Of a stretch of DNA of 32,090 bases, positions 23,415 through 30,653 are shown one piece after another. The stretch's first letter is position 1. Every line of letters starts with the position of its first letter. Source of the stretch: Bacillota bacterium (GTDB lineage Bacteria; Bacillota; Clostridia; Acetivibrionales; DSM-1351); assembly GCA_023412275.1 (NCBI GenBank), contig JAEYNY010000111.1:1-32090 (forward strand), read 5' to 3'. The notes beneath the pieces were generated by a model. That model saw only the letters and a program-made list of their open reading frames with translations, made no database searches and had not been told where the DNA came from. Made by a program: the position numbers and the translations under genes.

Positions 23415-24072
23415 GAACCGCAAAGGCGGAGGCTTGGGTGTACTTTTTATAGGATTAGCTGTAACCTTTCTTGTATTGCTTGTATTTGTAAGCGTAGCAG
23501 ACTATGCGGTTTATACATACAAAAGGAATTCTCTTTCCAAGGCAATGGATTATGCCGTAACTGCTGCAGTTCAGAATATTAACAAAGATAAAAGCCTTGA
23601 AGGACTGTCAGAGGGATTTAATGAAAATACGGGAACAAGGCTTACAGACGGTATTGAAATAGACATTGACAGGGCTGAAACAACCTTTATTTCAGTGTTT
23701 GAATCAAACTCTGATCAACAACAAACAAATATAAAAGGAAATTTACTTATTTGTGCTACTTCAGTCAGTGGAGAAGAGGTAAACTATAGGATAAAAACAA
23801 CATCTGGAGAAGTAGCAGATGGGACTGTTGAGGCTCCTTATCTAATTGAAGACAGAATTAATGATTCAGCTAAGAGATGCTGGCCGGATTCATATGAGGA
23901 GAGTAGCAGAATATCAATAAACGACAATCCTAAAACAAATATGGTTGAGAGAGGTACATATTTATTTGCATACATAAAGGGAATAAAAATTACCGGGATA
24001 TTTACTAAAAGAAAATTGGCTCTGTCATGCTTCGGGGGGGCAAAGCTTGAAAGAGCCAATATTAAGAACTAA
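23344..24072 (+). CDS. TadG-like pseudopilin (probable)
   Basis: The product (242 residues from the ATG at 23344, GGAGG 12 bases upstream; an ATG at 23353 is possible) has a basic N-terminus. One strong membrane helix follows (GGGLGVLFIGLAVTFLVLLVFVSVADYAVY), then KRNSLSKAMDYAVTAAVQNI. This is the usual layout of TadE/TadG-like proteins, in which the helix runs into an amphipathic stretch. The rest is extracytoplasmic without a recognised domain; there is no vWA pattern here. It is the last gene of the Tad operon and ends 5 bases before the convergent ohrR, with no visible terminator. Confidence 0.6.
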   Translation: MKAMGYITGQKLYAGLKKTVGRIKNRKGGGLGVLFIGLAVTFLVLLVFVSVADYAVYTYKRNSLSKAMDYAVTAAVQNINKDKSLEGLSEGFNENTGTRLTDGIEIDIDRAETTFISVFESNSDQQQTNIKGNLLICATSVSGEEVNYRIKTTSGEVADGTVEAPYLIEDRINDSAKRCWPDSYEESSRISINDNPKTNMVERGTYLFAYIKGIKITGIFTKRKLALSCFGGAKLERANIKN

Positions 24073-24077
24073 ATAAC

Positions 24078-24506
24078 TTAACCCAATTGATCTAACAATT
24101 TTTGAAGAGACTTTTGAAGCTGGACTATCTCTTCCATAGGCAAGTCTATACAACTGCCAATTCTATTGGGGATATCCAGTGCTTTATCCCGTAGATTTTT
24201 TCCCTCTTCGGTTAGCCTTATATAAACATTTCTTTCGTCATCAGAGCTTCTTTGCCTGACGACCAGATTCTGCGACTCCATTTTTTTAAATAATGGGGTT
24301 AATGTACCGGAATCAAGAAACAACTTTTTGCCAAGATCCTTTACGGTTATATTATCCTCTTCCCAAAGAGCCATAAGAGCTATATATTGAGTATACGTAA
24401 TCCCTAATGGGTCGAGATACGGTTTATATTTTTTTATAATTTCCTTTGAGCATGCATATAGGGGAAAGCATAGCTGATTTTCTAATTTCAGTTTATCGTA
24501 CGGCAT
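24078..24506 (-). CDS. ohrR: OhrR-type MarR-family peroxide sensor
   Basis: The 142-residue product is a MarR winged-helix repressor of the OhrR branch. The N-terminal NQLCFPLYACSKEIIKKY contains the peroxidatic Cys (C13), and YTQYIALMALWE and LGKKLFLDSGTLTPLFKKMESQ are the recognition-helix region. RQRSSDDERNVYIRLTEEG is the wing. OhrR senses organic peroxides by oxidation of this Cys and releases DNA. AAGGAG precedes the ATG. The gene lies downstream of, and on the same strand as, a glutathione-peroxidase-like gene; no ohrA/osmC partner is visible in the window. Confidence 0.82.
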   Translation of the reverse strand: MPYDKLKLENQLCFPLYACSKEIIKKYKPYLDPLGITYTQYIALMALWEEDNITVKDLGKKLFLDSGTLTPLFKKMESQNLVVRQRSSDDERNVYIRLTEEGKNLRDKALDIPNRIGSCIDLPMEEIVQLQKSLQKLLDQLG

Positions 24507-24526
24507 ATAAATTCTCCTTAAAAGTC

Positions 24527-24562
24527 ATCCTTAAATTAAGGATATCATACAATTCAATTCTA
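24527..24562 (-). promoter_or_regulatory. Candidate OhrR operator(s) in front of ohrR
   Basis: Two elements lie side by side. TACAATTCAATTCTA (24548-24562) differs at two positions from the Bacillus OhrR box TACAATTAAATTGTA (recalled from memory). ATCCTTAAATTAAGGAT (24527-24543) is a perfect palindrome with 8-base arms, just upstream of the ohrR ribosome site. Autoregulation is the simplest reading. Confidence 0.5.
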
Positions 24563-24611
24563 TAAAACCTATTGAGTCAACATTGTTAAAAATCAGCCAC
24601 AGGCAAAGAAT

Positions 24612-25151
24612 CTAGCTCTCCAATAGTTCCTGTATTTTTGCTTCCATATTTTCAGGCTTATAAGTAGGAGAATATCTGCCCACAACGTTACCATTACGGT
24701 CAATTAAGAACTTTGTAAAGTTCCACTTAATATTTGAACCTACAATACTCTGGCCTAAATCTTTAAGAACTTTCATAAAGGAAGAAGTTTCCTCGTTCTC
24801 CTTATCAGCAGGGGTTGCCTTTTTCAAAAATGTATATAATGGGTCTTCATTACTTCCGTTAACTTCAATCTTCGAAAAGGTTTTAAAAGAAACCCCGTAT
24901 TTCAGCTGACAGAACTCAACTATTTCTTCATCAGTTCCGGGAGCCTGGTTCAAAAACTGGTTGCAGGGAAAATCAAGAATTTCCAATCCCTTGTCCTTAT
25001 ATTTTCTATATAGGTTTTCCAACGCTTCATATTGCGGTGTAAATCCGCAGCCTGTTGCCGTATTAACAATAAGTAGAACCTTACCTCTATAGGAATCCAT
25101 TGAAATCTCATTCTTTTGAGCATCTTTTACTTTAAAATCATAAATTGTCAT
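24612..25151 (-). CDS. Glutathione-peroxidase-like thiol peroxidase
   Basis: The 179-residue product is a Cys-type Gpx (BsaA/Gpo group), usually thioredoxin-dependent in bacteria without glutathione. It reduces hydrogen peroxide and organic peroxides in the cytoplasm. The catalytic tetrad is complete: C35 in NTATGCGFTPQY, Q69 in FPCNQFLNQAPGT, and W143-N144 in IKWNFTKFL. C63 (FPCNQF) is a second conserved Cys, and C81 is nearby. AGGAGG precedes the ATG and a consensus promoter drives it. The gene lies upstream of ohrR on the same strand with a 105-base gap. Confidence 0.92.
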   Translation of the reverse strand: MTIYDFKVKDAQKNEISMDSYRGKVLLIVNTATGCGFTPQYEALENLYRKYKDKGLEILDFPCNQFLNQAPGTDEEIVEFCQLKYGVSFKTFSKIEVNGSNEDPLYTFLKKATPADKENEETSSFMKVLKDLGQSIVGSNIKWNFTKFLIDRNGNVVGRYSPTYKPENMEAKIQELLES

Positions 25152-25178
25152 GTATATACCTCCTGTTGAATAAAATTA

Positions 25179-25223
25179 AATTGTTTACAATTAGATTATA
25201 TAAGATTAAATTTGTAATGTCAA
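25179..25223 (-). promoter_or_regulatory. Sigma-A promoter of gpx with overlapping OhrR-like operator
   Basis: Read on the minus strand: TTGACA (25223-25218), exactly 17 bases, then TATAAT (25200-25195). Overlapping the -10 on the plus strand is TACAATTAGATTATA (25186-25200), 13 of 15 matches to the Bacillus OhrR box as I recall it. AATTGTTTACAATT (25179-25192) is an adjacent inverted repeat. A repressor bound here would block polymerase directly. Confidence 0.7.
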
Positions 25224-25311
25224 TCGTAATTTTTATTGTTTACTGTTTACCATGTATATATAACATTAATTTTAGTGTAAAATAGCAATATCAATCTATA
25301 TGGAGTAATCA

Positions 25312-26181
25312 ATGAAAAAATTTAAAAAGGTGTATATAGAGATAACTAATGTATGTAACCTGAAATGTAGTTTTTGCCCCGACTCCGCAAGGCTGCCGGG
25401 ATTTATGGATATAAATGAGTTCACTCACATAATACATCAAGTGAAACCTTTTTGCGATTATGTATACTTACATATTATGGGGGAACCATTATTAAACCCG
25501 AATCTGGAGAGTTTTCTGAAAATATGTTATGACAGCTTAATTAAAGTCAATATTACCACAAACGGAACCTTGTTAAACAGGTGTAGTGAGTTGTTACTGA
25601 ATTCAAAGGCATTACGTAAGGTAAGTATTTCACTTCACAGTTTTGAGGCCAATGAAGGAAATGAATTATTGGACAGCTATATAAATAACACTGTGAGTTT
25701 TATAAAAAAGGCTGTTGAGAAGGGTATCATCTGCGAACTAAGGCTTTGGAATATGGACAACGGTCAATTAAAAGGTATTAACGACTTGAACGACCAGATT
25801 ATAAAAAAACTTGAAGATTTCTTTCAGCCCGGTTTTGATTTAAAGCTTGCTGTTAAGAACCAGCCGAATGTAAAACTACAGGACAGGTTATTTATAAGCA
25901 GGGCTGAAATCTTTGAATGGCCGGACATAAGTAGAGATATTATTGAAGAAAAAGTGTTCTGTTATGGGCTTAGAGATCAGTTTGGAATTCTAGTGGACGG
26001 GACGGTTGTACCATGCTGTCTTGACAATGAGGGGAATATTCCATTGGGTAATATTTTCTCAGAGCCTCTCAGTGATATTCTACATTCTGAAAGAGCCAAA
26101 CGGATTTATGAAGGCTTCTCAGGAAGAAAAGCCGTAGAAGAGCTTTGTAAAAAATGCGGATATGCACAGCGTTATAAATGA
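25312..26181 (+). CDS. Radical SAM/SPASM-type protein of unknown substrate
   Basis: The 289-residue product has the radical SAM motif CNLKCSFC (C15, C19, C22) in YIEITNVCNLKCSFCPDSA. The LHIMGEPLLNPNLESFL segment is typical of SAM binding. A C-terminal Cys-rich part runs from VFCYGLRDQFGILVDGTVVPCCLDNEGNIPLGNIF to ELCKKCGYAQRYK and resembles a short SPASM auxiliary-cluster domain. TGGAG precedes the ATG. It stands alone after a 160-base divergent gap, and no precursor peptide or partner enzyme is recognisable, so the substrate cannot be inferred. Relatives act in peptide maturation, sulfatase activation or cofactor synthesis. Confidence 0.82.
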   Translation: MKKFKKVYIEITNVCNLKCSFCPDSARLPGFMDINEFTHIIHQVKPFCDYVYLHIMGEPLLNPNLESFLKICYDSLIKVNITTNGTLLNRCSELLLNSKALRKVSISLHSFEANEGNELLDSYINNTVSFIKKAVEKGIICELRLWNMDNGQLKGINDLNDQIIKKLEDFFQPGFDLKLAVKNQPNVKLQDRLFISRAEIFEWPDISRDIIEEKVFCYGLRDQFGILVDGTVVPCCLDNEGNIPLGNIFSEPLSDILHSERAKRIYEGFSGRKAVEELCKKCGYAQRYK

Positions 26182-26226
26182 TTAATAAAAGGGTACAAAT
26201 AAATTACAGCAATTGTACTGCCTAAA

Positions 26227-26235
26227 TGGTATAAT
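26227..26235 (+). promoter_or_regulatory. Extended -10 promoter for the ABC-F gene
   Basis: TGGTATAAT is a TGn-extended perfect -10 box, 42 bases before the TTG start. No good -35 is found at 17 bases, as is common for extended -10 promoters. Confidence 0.45.
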
Positions 26236-26276
26236 AACACATAAGATAAAACAAGTAACGAAGGAGAATCAGGCAG

Positions 26277-28208
26277 TTGAATATTTTATCCGCTGAAGGT
26301 ATTTCGAAAAGCTATAGTGAAAAGATATTATTTAATGATATATCGTTGGGCATAGGTGAGGGAGATAAGATAGGGCTTATAGGCGTCAACGGAACAGGTA
26401 AGAGCACCCTTTTAAAGGTAATTGCAGGTATTGAGACTGTTGATACTGGAAATATAATTAAGTCCAACAAAGTACGAGTAGGCTATCTTGAACAAAGCCC
26501 TGCTTTTGAGCCGGGAACAACGGTACTTCAACAGGTATTTAACGGACATTCTCCTGTTATGATGCTGCTAAGGGAATACGAAGATACACTTTTAAAAAGC
26601 AGTCAGAATCCGGCAGATGAGAAACTTGAAAAAAGACTCCTGGATTTAATGCATCAAATGGATACTATGAACGCCTGGACCTTGGAAAGCGAAGCTAAAA
26701 CAATACTTACAAGACTGGGAATCGATAGTTTTGAGGCGGATGTGGCAACTTTGTCGGGAGGCCAGAGAAAGCGAATTGCAATGGCAGGAGCATTAATTAA
26801 TCCCACTGAGCTGCTTATATTGGACGAGCCTACTAATCATATTGACAATGAAACTGTTGACTGGCTTGAAAAGTATCTTAATACCAGAAAAGGTGCTCTT
26901 TTGATGGTTACGCATGACAGATACTTTCTGGACAGAGTTGCAAACAGGATAATAGAACTGGATAATGGGAAGCTTTACAGCTATCAGGCTAACTACAGCC
27001 GATTCCTTGAAATGAAAGCTGAACGTGAAGAGCTGGAACAGGCTTCTGAAAGAAAAAGGCAGAATCTCTATAGAAATGAATTGGAATGGATAAGAAGGGG
27101 CGCTCAGGCACGTTCCACCAAGCAAAAGGCCAGAATAGAAAGGTTTGAAAAGCTGAAAGATGCAGATGTACCCAAACAGGATGAAAACATTGAGATTCAG
27201 GTGGGAGCTGCGAGACTCGGAAGAAAGATAATTGAATTGGAAAATATAAAAAAATCTTATGATGATAAGACATTAATTAGTGATTTCAGTTATGTACTGC
27301 TTAGGGATGACAGAATAGGAATCATAGGGCCTAACGGAATAGGCAAATCAACACTTTTAAAAGTACTTTCAGGGCAGATTGCACCTGATTCGGGAAAGGT
27401 TGAAATCGGTGAGACAGTAAAAACAGGATTTTTTACTCAGGAAAATACAGATATGGATCAAAACCTCAGGGTTATTGAATATATCAGATCAGTGGCAGAG
27501 CATATAGAGACTGCAAACGGAAGCCTCAGTGCCTCCCAGATGCTGGAGAGATTCTTATTTCCCCCAAGTGTTCAGTGGACGCCTATCTCGAAGCTTTCGG
27601 GTGGAGAGAAAAGAAGACTTTATCTACTTAGTATACTTATGGGTGCTCCAAACATATTACTCCTGGACGAACCTACAAATGATCTGGATATCCAGACGTT
27701 AACAATTCTGGAAGCCTACTTGGATGAGTTTCCGGGAGCGGTTATAACTGTGTCCCATGACAGGTACTTTCTGGACAGAACGGCAAACAGAATATTTTCC
27801 TTTGAAGGTAATGGAGAAATTACTAAGTTTGCCGGAAACTACACGGATTACAGAGAGTATATGGCCGGACGGGAAAAACAGGATGATACAGGGAAAGCGG
27901 CTGACCCGGATAAAAAAAATAACACTTCACAAAATAAGACAGAGTGGCAAAAAAATAAGGAAAGACCTCTCAAATTCACCTTTAAGGAACAAAAGGAATT
28001 TGATGAAATAGATGATGTGATAGCAGCTCTGGAGTCTGACATAGAAAAGGTAAAAAAGGATATAGATCAATCCGCAACGGATTTTACAAAGCTTCAGGAG
28101 CTCCTTCAAAAACAGCAGGAGCTTGAAAAGGAACTGGACCTTAAACTGGAGCGTTGGACTTATCTTAATGAGCTGGCTGAAAAGATAGAAAACGGCAAGA
28201 AAAAATAA
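26277..28208 (+). CDS. ABC-F family ribosome-associated ATPase (Uup/YfmR-like)
   Basis: The 643-residue soluble product has two ABC domains and no membrane segment. Walker A motifs are GVNGTGKST (36-44) and GPNGIGKST; signatures are LSGGQRKR and LSGGEKRR; Walker B strings are DEPTNHID and DEPTNDLD. Between them lies the long helical linker RNLYRNELEWIRRGAQARSTKQKARIERFEKL, which in ABC-F proteins reaches into the ribosome. A charged C-terminal coiled coil (~560-643) is the Uup/YfmR-like extension. The start is a TTG with AAGGAG 10 bases upstream. It is probably a translation factor rather than a resistance protein, since no leader attenuator is visible. The DEAD-box gene follows closely. Confidence 0.92.
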   Translation: MNILSAEGISKSYSEKILFNDISLGIGEGDKIGLIGVNGTGKSTLLKVIAGIETVDTGNIIKSNKVRVGYLEQSPAFEPGTTVLQQVFNGHSPVMMLLREYEDTLLKSSQNPADEKLEKRLLDLMHQMDTMNAWTLESEAKTILTRLGIDSFEADVATLSGGQRKRIAMAGALINPTELLILDEPTNHIDNETVDWLEKYLNTRKGALLMVTHDRYFLDRVANRIIELDNGKLYSYQANYSRFLEMKAEREELEQASERKRQNLYRNELEWIRRGAQARSTKQKARIERFEKLKDADVPKQDENIEIQVGAARLGRKIIELENIKKSYDDKTLISDFSYVLLRDDRIGIIGPNGIGKSTLLKVLSGQIAPDSGKVEIGETVKTGFFTQENTDMDQNLRVIEYIRSVAEHIETANGSLSASQMLERFLFPPSVQWTPISKLSGGEKRRLYLLSILMGAPNILLLDEPTNDLDIQTLTILEAYLDEFPGAVITVSHDRYFLDRTANRIFSFEGNGEITKFAGNYTDYREYMAGREKQDDTGKAADPDKKNNTSQNKTEWQKNKERPLKFTFKEQKEFDEIDDVIAALESDIEKVKKDIDQSATDFTKLQELLQKQQELEKELDLKLERWTYLNELAEKIENGKKK

Positions 28209-28233
28209 AATGTAGTGTGTAAAGGAGAATGGC

Positions 28234-29553
28234 ATGGAGCAGTTATTTGAGGGCATGGAGCTGGACAAGTCCCTTGTGGAGGCATTAAAGAAGGAAAGCA
28301 TAACAGTACCAACGGATATACAGCAAAAAGCTATACCGGAGGAATTGAAGAACAGAGATGTAATTCTCCATTCTTCTACAGGAACGGGAAAAACACTGGC
28401 ATATCTTCTGCCTCTTTTCATGAAACTCTCTGTTGATAAAAAAGAAATGCAGGCACTTATACTGGTGCCCACCCATGAACTGGCGATACAAGTTGAAAGG
28501 CAGATAGAACTGCTTTCACAGAATTCTGAAATCAAGGCCACATCTACCCCTATTATCGGCGATGTAAATATTATGAGGCAGATAGACAAACTCAAGATTA
28601 AACCCCATATAATAGTAGGAACTGCCGGAAGAATACTGGAATTGATTCAGAAAAAGAAGATTTCAGCACATACCATTAAAACAATTATTATAGATGAAGC
28701 AGACCGCCTGCTTGACGACTACAATTTAGAAGCAATCAAGGCTGTTATTAAGACAACTCTTAAGGAGAGGCAGATAGTAATGTGTTCTGCAACTATCTCT
28801 AAAAAAACTGTTGAGCGTGCCATGCCTTTAATGAAGGAACCTCTTGTTATAGAGAGTAAATCGGACATGGGTGTTCCGGATGCCATTGAACACCTGTATT
28901 TTGTCGCTGAAGAGAGAGAGAAAATAGATGTTTTAAGAAAGCTTGTAAGAATGATAAATCCTAAAAAAGCAATTGCATTCTTTGCTAACAGCGAGGATAT
29001 TTTTGTTTCGGAAGAGAAGCTCACATATCATAAGTTAAAAGCCGGGGGTATTCATGGTTCACACATAAAATCAGACAGGAAGAAAACCATGGACGATTTC
29101 AAAAATGGAAGGCTTCAGCTTCTCATTGCCTCTGATATTGCGGCGAGGGGCCTTGATATAGAAGATGTAACACATATTTTTAATGTTAATATCCCTGAAA
29201 GGTCAATGGACTATCTTCACAGAGTAGGCCGGACAGGTAGAAACGGGAAGCCGGGAGTGGCAATATCCATTGTAACCGAGAAAGAAATAGAGTTCATGAA
29301 AAAGTTTGAAAAGGAACTGAAAATAAAGATAATTCCAAAATCCATGTATAATGGAAAGATTGTTGAATATAAAAAGGAAAGAAGCAAAAGGCCTGTGGAA
29401 AGGGCTAAATACGGAAGTCCGGCAGGTGCCGGAGCCGTAAAAAGTAAAACTGGTAATTTTAAGCAAAACCGGCTGGATGACAGAAAAAAGACTTTTGGAG
29501 ACAAGAAAAAGTCAGATAATGGAACTAAAGTATTCCGTAGACCAAAAAAGTAG
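28234..29553 (+). CDS. DEAD-box RNA helicase
   Basis: The 439-residue product has the helicase core with motifs in order: Q motif (TDIQQKAIP, Q30), I SSTGTGKT (47-54), Ia VPTHELA, Ib TAGR, II DEAD (154-157), III SAT (185-187), V ARGLDI and VI HRVGRTGR. The C-terminal ~70 residues are basic and Lys/Arg/Gly-rich (RPVERAKYGSPAGAGAVKSK and onward), likely an unstructured RNA-binding tail. This fits CshA/CshB- or YfmL-type helicases acting in ribosome assembly or RNA decay. AAAGGAG precedes the ATG. It starts 25 bases after the ABC-F gene, so the pair is probably one transcript with a shared ribosome-related role. Confidence 0.93.
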   Translation: MEQLFEGMELDKSLVEALKKESITVPTDIQQKAIPEELKNRDVILHSSTGTGKTLAYLLPLFMKLSVDKKEMQALILVPTHELAIQVERQIELLSQNSEIKATSTPIIGDVNIMRQIDKLKIKPHIIVGTAGRILELIQKKKISAHTIKTIIIDEADRLLDDYNLEAIKAVIKTTLKERQIVMCSATISKKTVERAMPLMKEPLVIESKSDMGVPDAIEHLYFVAEEREKIDVLRKLVRMINPKKAIAFFANSEDIFVSEEKLTYHKLKAGGIHGSHIKSDRKKTMDDFKNGRLQLLIASDIAARGLDIEDVTHIFNVNIPERSMDYLHRVGRTGRNGKPGVAISIVTEKEIEFMKKFEKELKIKIIPKSMYNGKIVEYKKERSKRPVERAKYGSPAGAGAVKSKTGNFKQNRLDDRKKTFGDKKKSDNGTKVFRRPKK

Positions 29554-29608
29554 AAAAACCTTGTCCTATATGGTGCGGACTATCTAGGGTTGAAGGGAGT
29601 TGAGTAAT

Positions 29609-30511
29609 ATGGAAACAACGACGTTTCCCAAAGCGTGGGAAGGTGTGCTGGGCTCGGCAAGCTTTATTCCCGTTACCAGTGTAAAAGCCATTGAACGATA
29701 CCATGATGCTGAATGGTCAAAGGGACTAAGCGTGCATGAAACCTTTGAAATGGTTTATATAAAATCAGGAAGCGGTGTTTTTGAGATTGGAGAACAGAAC
29801 GTCTCTGTAGGCTCAAATGATATCGTAATAATTAAGCCAAACCAGAGCCACAAGCTGAATGTAAAATCCGAGGGTGGGTGCGACTTTATTGTTCTGTATT
29901 TCAAATTCATGGATCAAACGGAACATACTCTTTCTGAAGTATCTCTCGGGGATTTTATAAACTTCGTAAGTGGCCGGGAATCAGGTTCTTTTATTAAGCT
30001 TAAAGTAAGTCAGAAGAATGATATAATTGTTCTTTTAAACAGGATTCTAAAGGAGCAGACAAGTGACCAGCTGGGCAGCGATTTGCTTAACTATCTTATG
30101 CTGATGGAGCTGTTTGTACTTATATCCCGTGCACTAAAAGCGGAATGGGAAAACAGTATAAAAAACAAAAGCCCCAAGATAAAAGAACTTATGCAATCTG
30201 CAATACAGTTTGTTCACAATAATTTTGAACGGGAGATATCAATAACGGATATTGCAAAATACGTTTTTCTCAGCCCATCTTACTTTACAAGGGCCTTCAA
30301 AGAGAACACCGGACTAAGTCCCATGCAGTATCTGTTAAACATAAGAATCAAACGGGCATGTGAACTGCTTCAGGAGACGGACCAGAAGGTTGGCGAAATA
30401 GCTCTTAGTGTAGGGTTTTCCAACCAGCAGAGATTTAATGATATGTTTAAGAAACAAACCAACATGACCCCAATGCAATATCGCAATTCGTCAAAAAACA
30501 TTCATAATTGA
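29609..30511 (+). CDS. AraC-family transcriptional regulator
   Basis: The 300-residue product has an N-terminal cupin-type sensor (HETFEMVYIKSGSGVFEIGE, then VGSNDIVIIKPNQSHKLNV, residues ~40-110). The C-terminal part (~195-300) has two helix-turn-helix motifs: ISITDIAKYVFLSPSYFTRAFKENTGLSP, then KVGEIALSVGFSNQQRFNDMFKKQTNMTPMQYR. The ATG at 29609 has AGGGAG 9 bases upstream; an in-frame TTG at 29600 lies too close to that site. The sensor suggests a small-molecule effector, commonly a sugar, but none can be named. A strong terminator follows, so it is not cotranscribed with leuC. Confidence 0.88.
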   Translation: METTTFPKAWEGVLGSASFIPVTSVKAIERYHDAEWSKGLSVHETFEMVYIKSGSGVFEIGEQNVSVGSNDIVIIKPNQSHKLNVKSEGGCDFIVLYFKFMDQTEHTLSEVSLGDFINFVSGRESGSFIKLKVSQKNDIIVLLNRILKEQTSDQLGSDLLNYLMLMELFVLISRALKAEWENSIKNKSPKIKELMQSAIQFVHNNFEREISITDIAKYVFLSPSYFTRAFKENTGLSPMQYLLNIRIKRACELLQETDQKVGEIALSVGFSNQQRFNDMFKKQTNMTPMQYRNSSKNIHN

Positions 30512-30533
30512 AGAAATAACGGTAAATAACAGG

Positions 30534-30602
30534 AAGAACACTTTTTAAGCTTATTATATAATTGCTTTAATATCAAAAGCTTGAAAAGAGTTCTTTTATT
30601 TT
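30534..30602 (+). terminator. Terminator after the AraC gene
   Basis: AAGAAC-A-CTTTTTAAGCTT (30534-30552) pairs with AAGCTTGAAAAG-A-GTTCTT (30577-30595), with one mismatch and one wobble in about 19 bp. A T-rich run follows (TTTTATTTTA). Confidence 0.75.
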
Positions 30603-30653
30603 ACGAAAAAACATTTAAATTTATATATTCATGTGACAAAGGGGGATTTTAAA

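Noticed and set aside
26191..26220. Inverted repeat GTACAA...TTGTAC before the ABC-F gene as an attenuator or operator.
   Set aside because: It has only six base pairs around a 14-base AT-rich loop, and no alternative structures or leader peptide are visible.
27927..28595. A long open frame on the minus strand across the ABC-F/DEAD-box junction (222 codons).
   Set aside because: It is antisense to two well-supported genes, has low-complexity Ser/Phe/Leu-rich content and no family pattern; it is a shadow of the coding strand.
29554..29608. Hairpin between the DEAD-box and AraC genes (GTCC...GGAC with AACC...GGTT) as a terminator.
   Set aside because: The stem is broken by mismatches and no T run follows.
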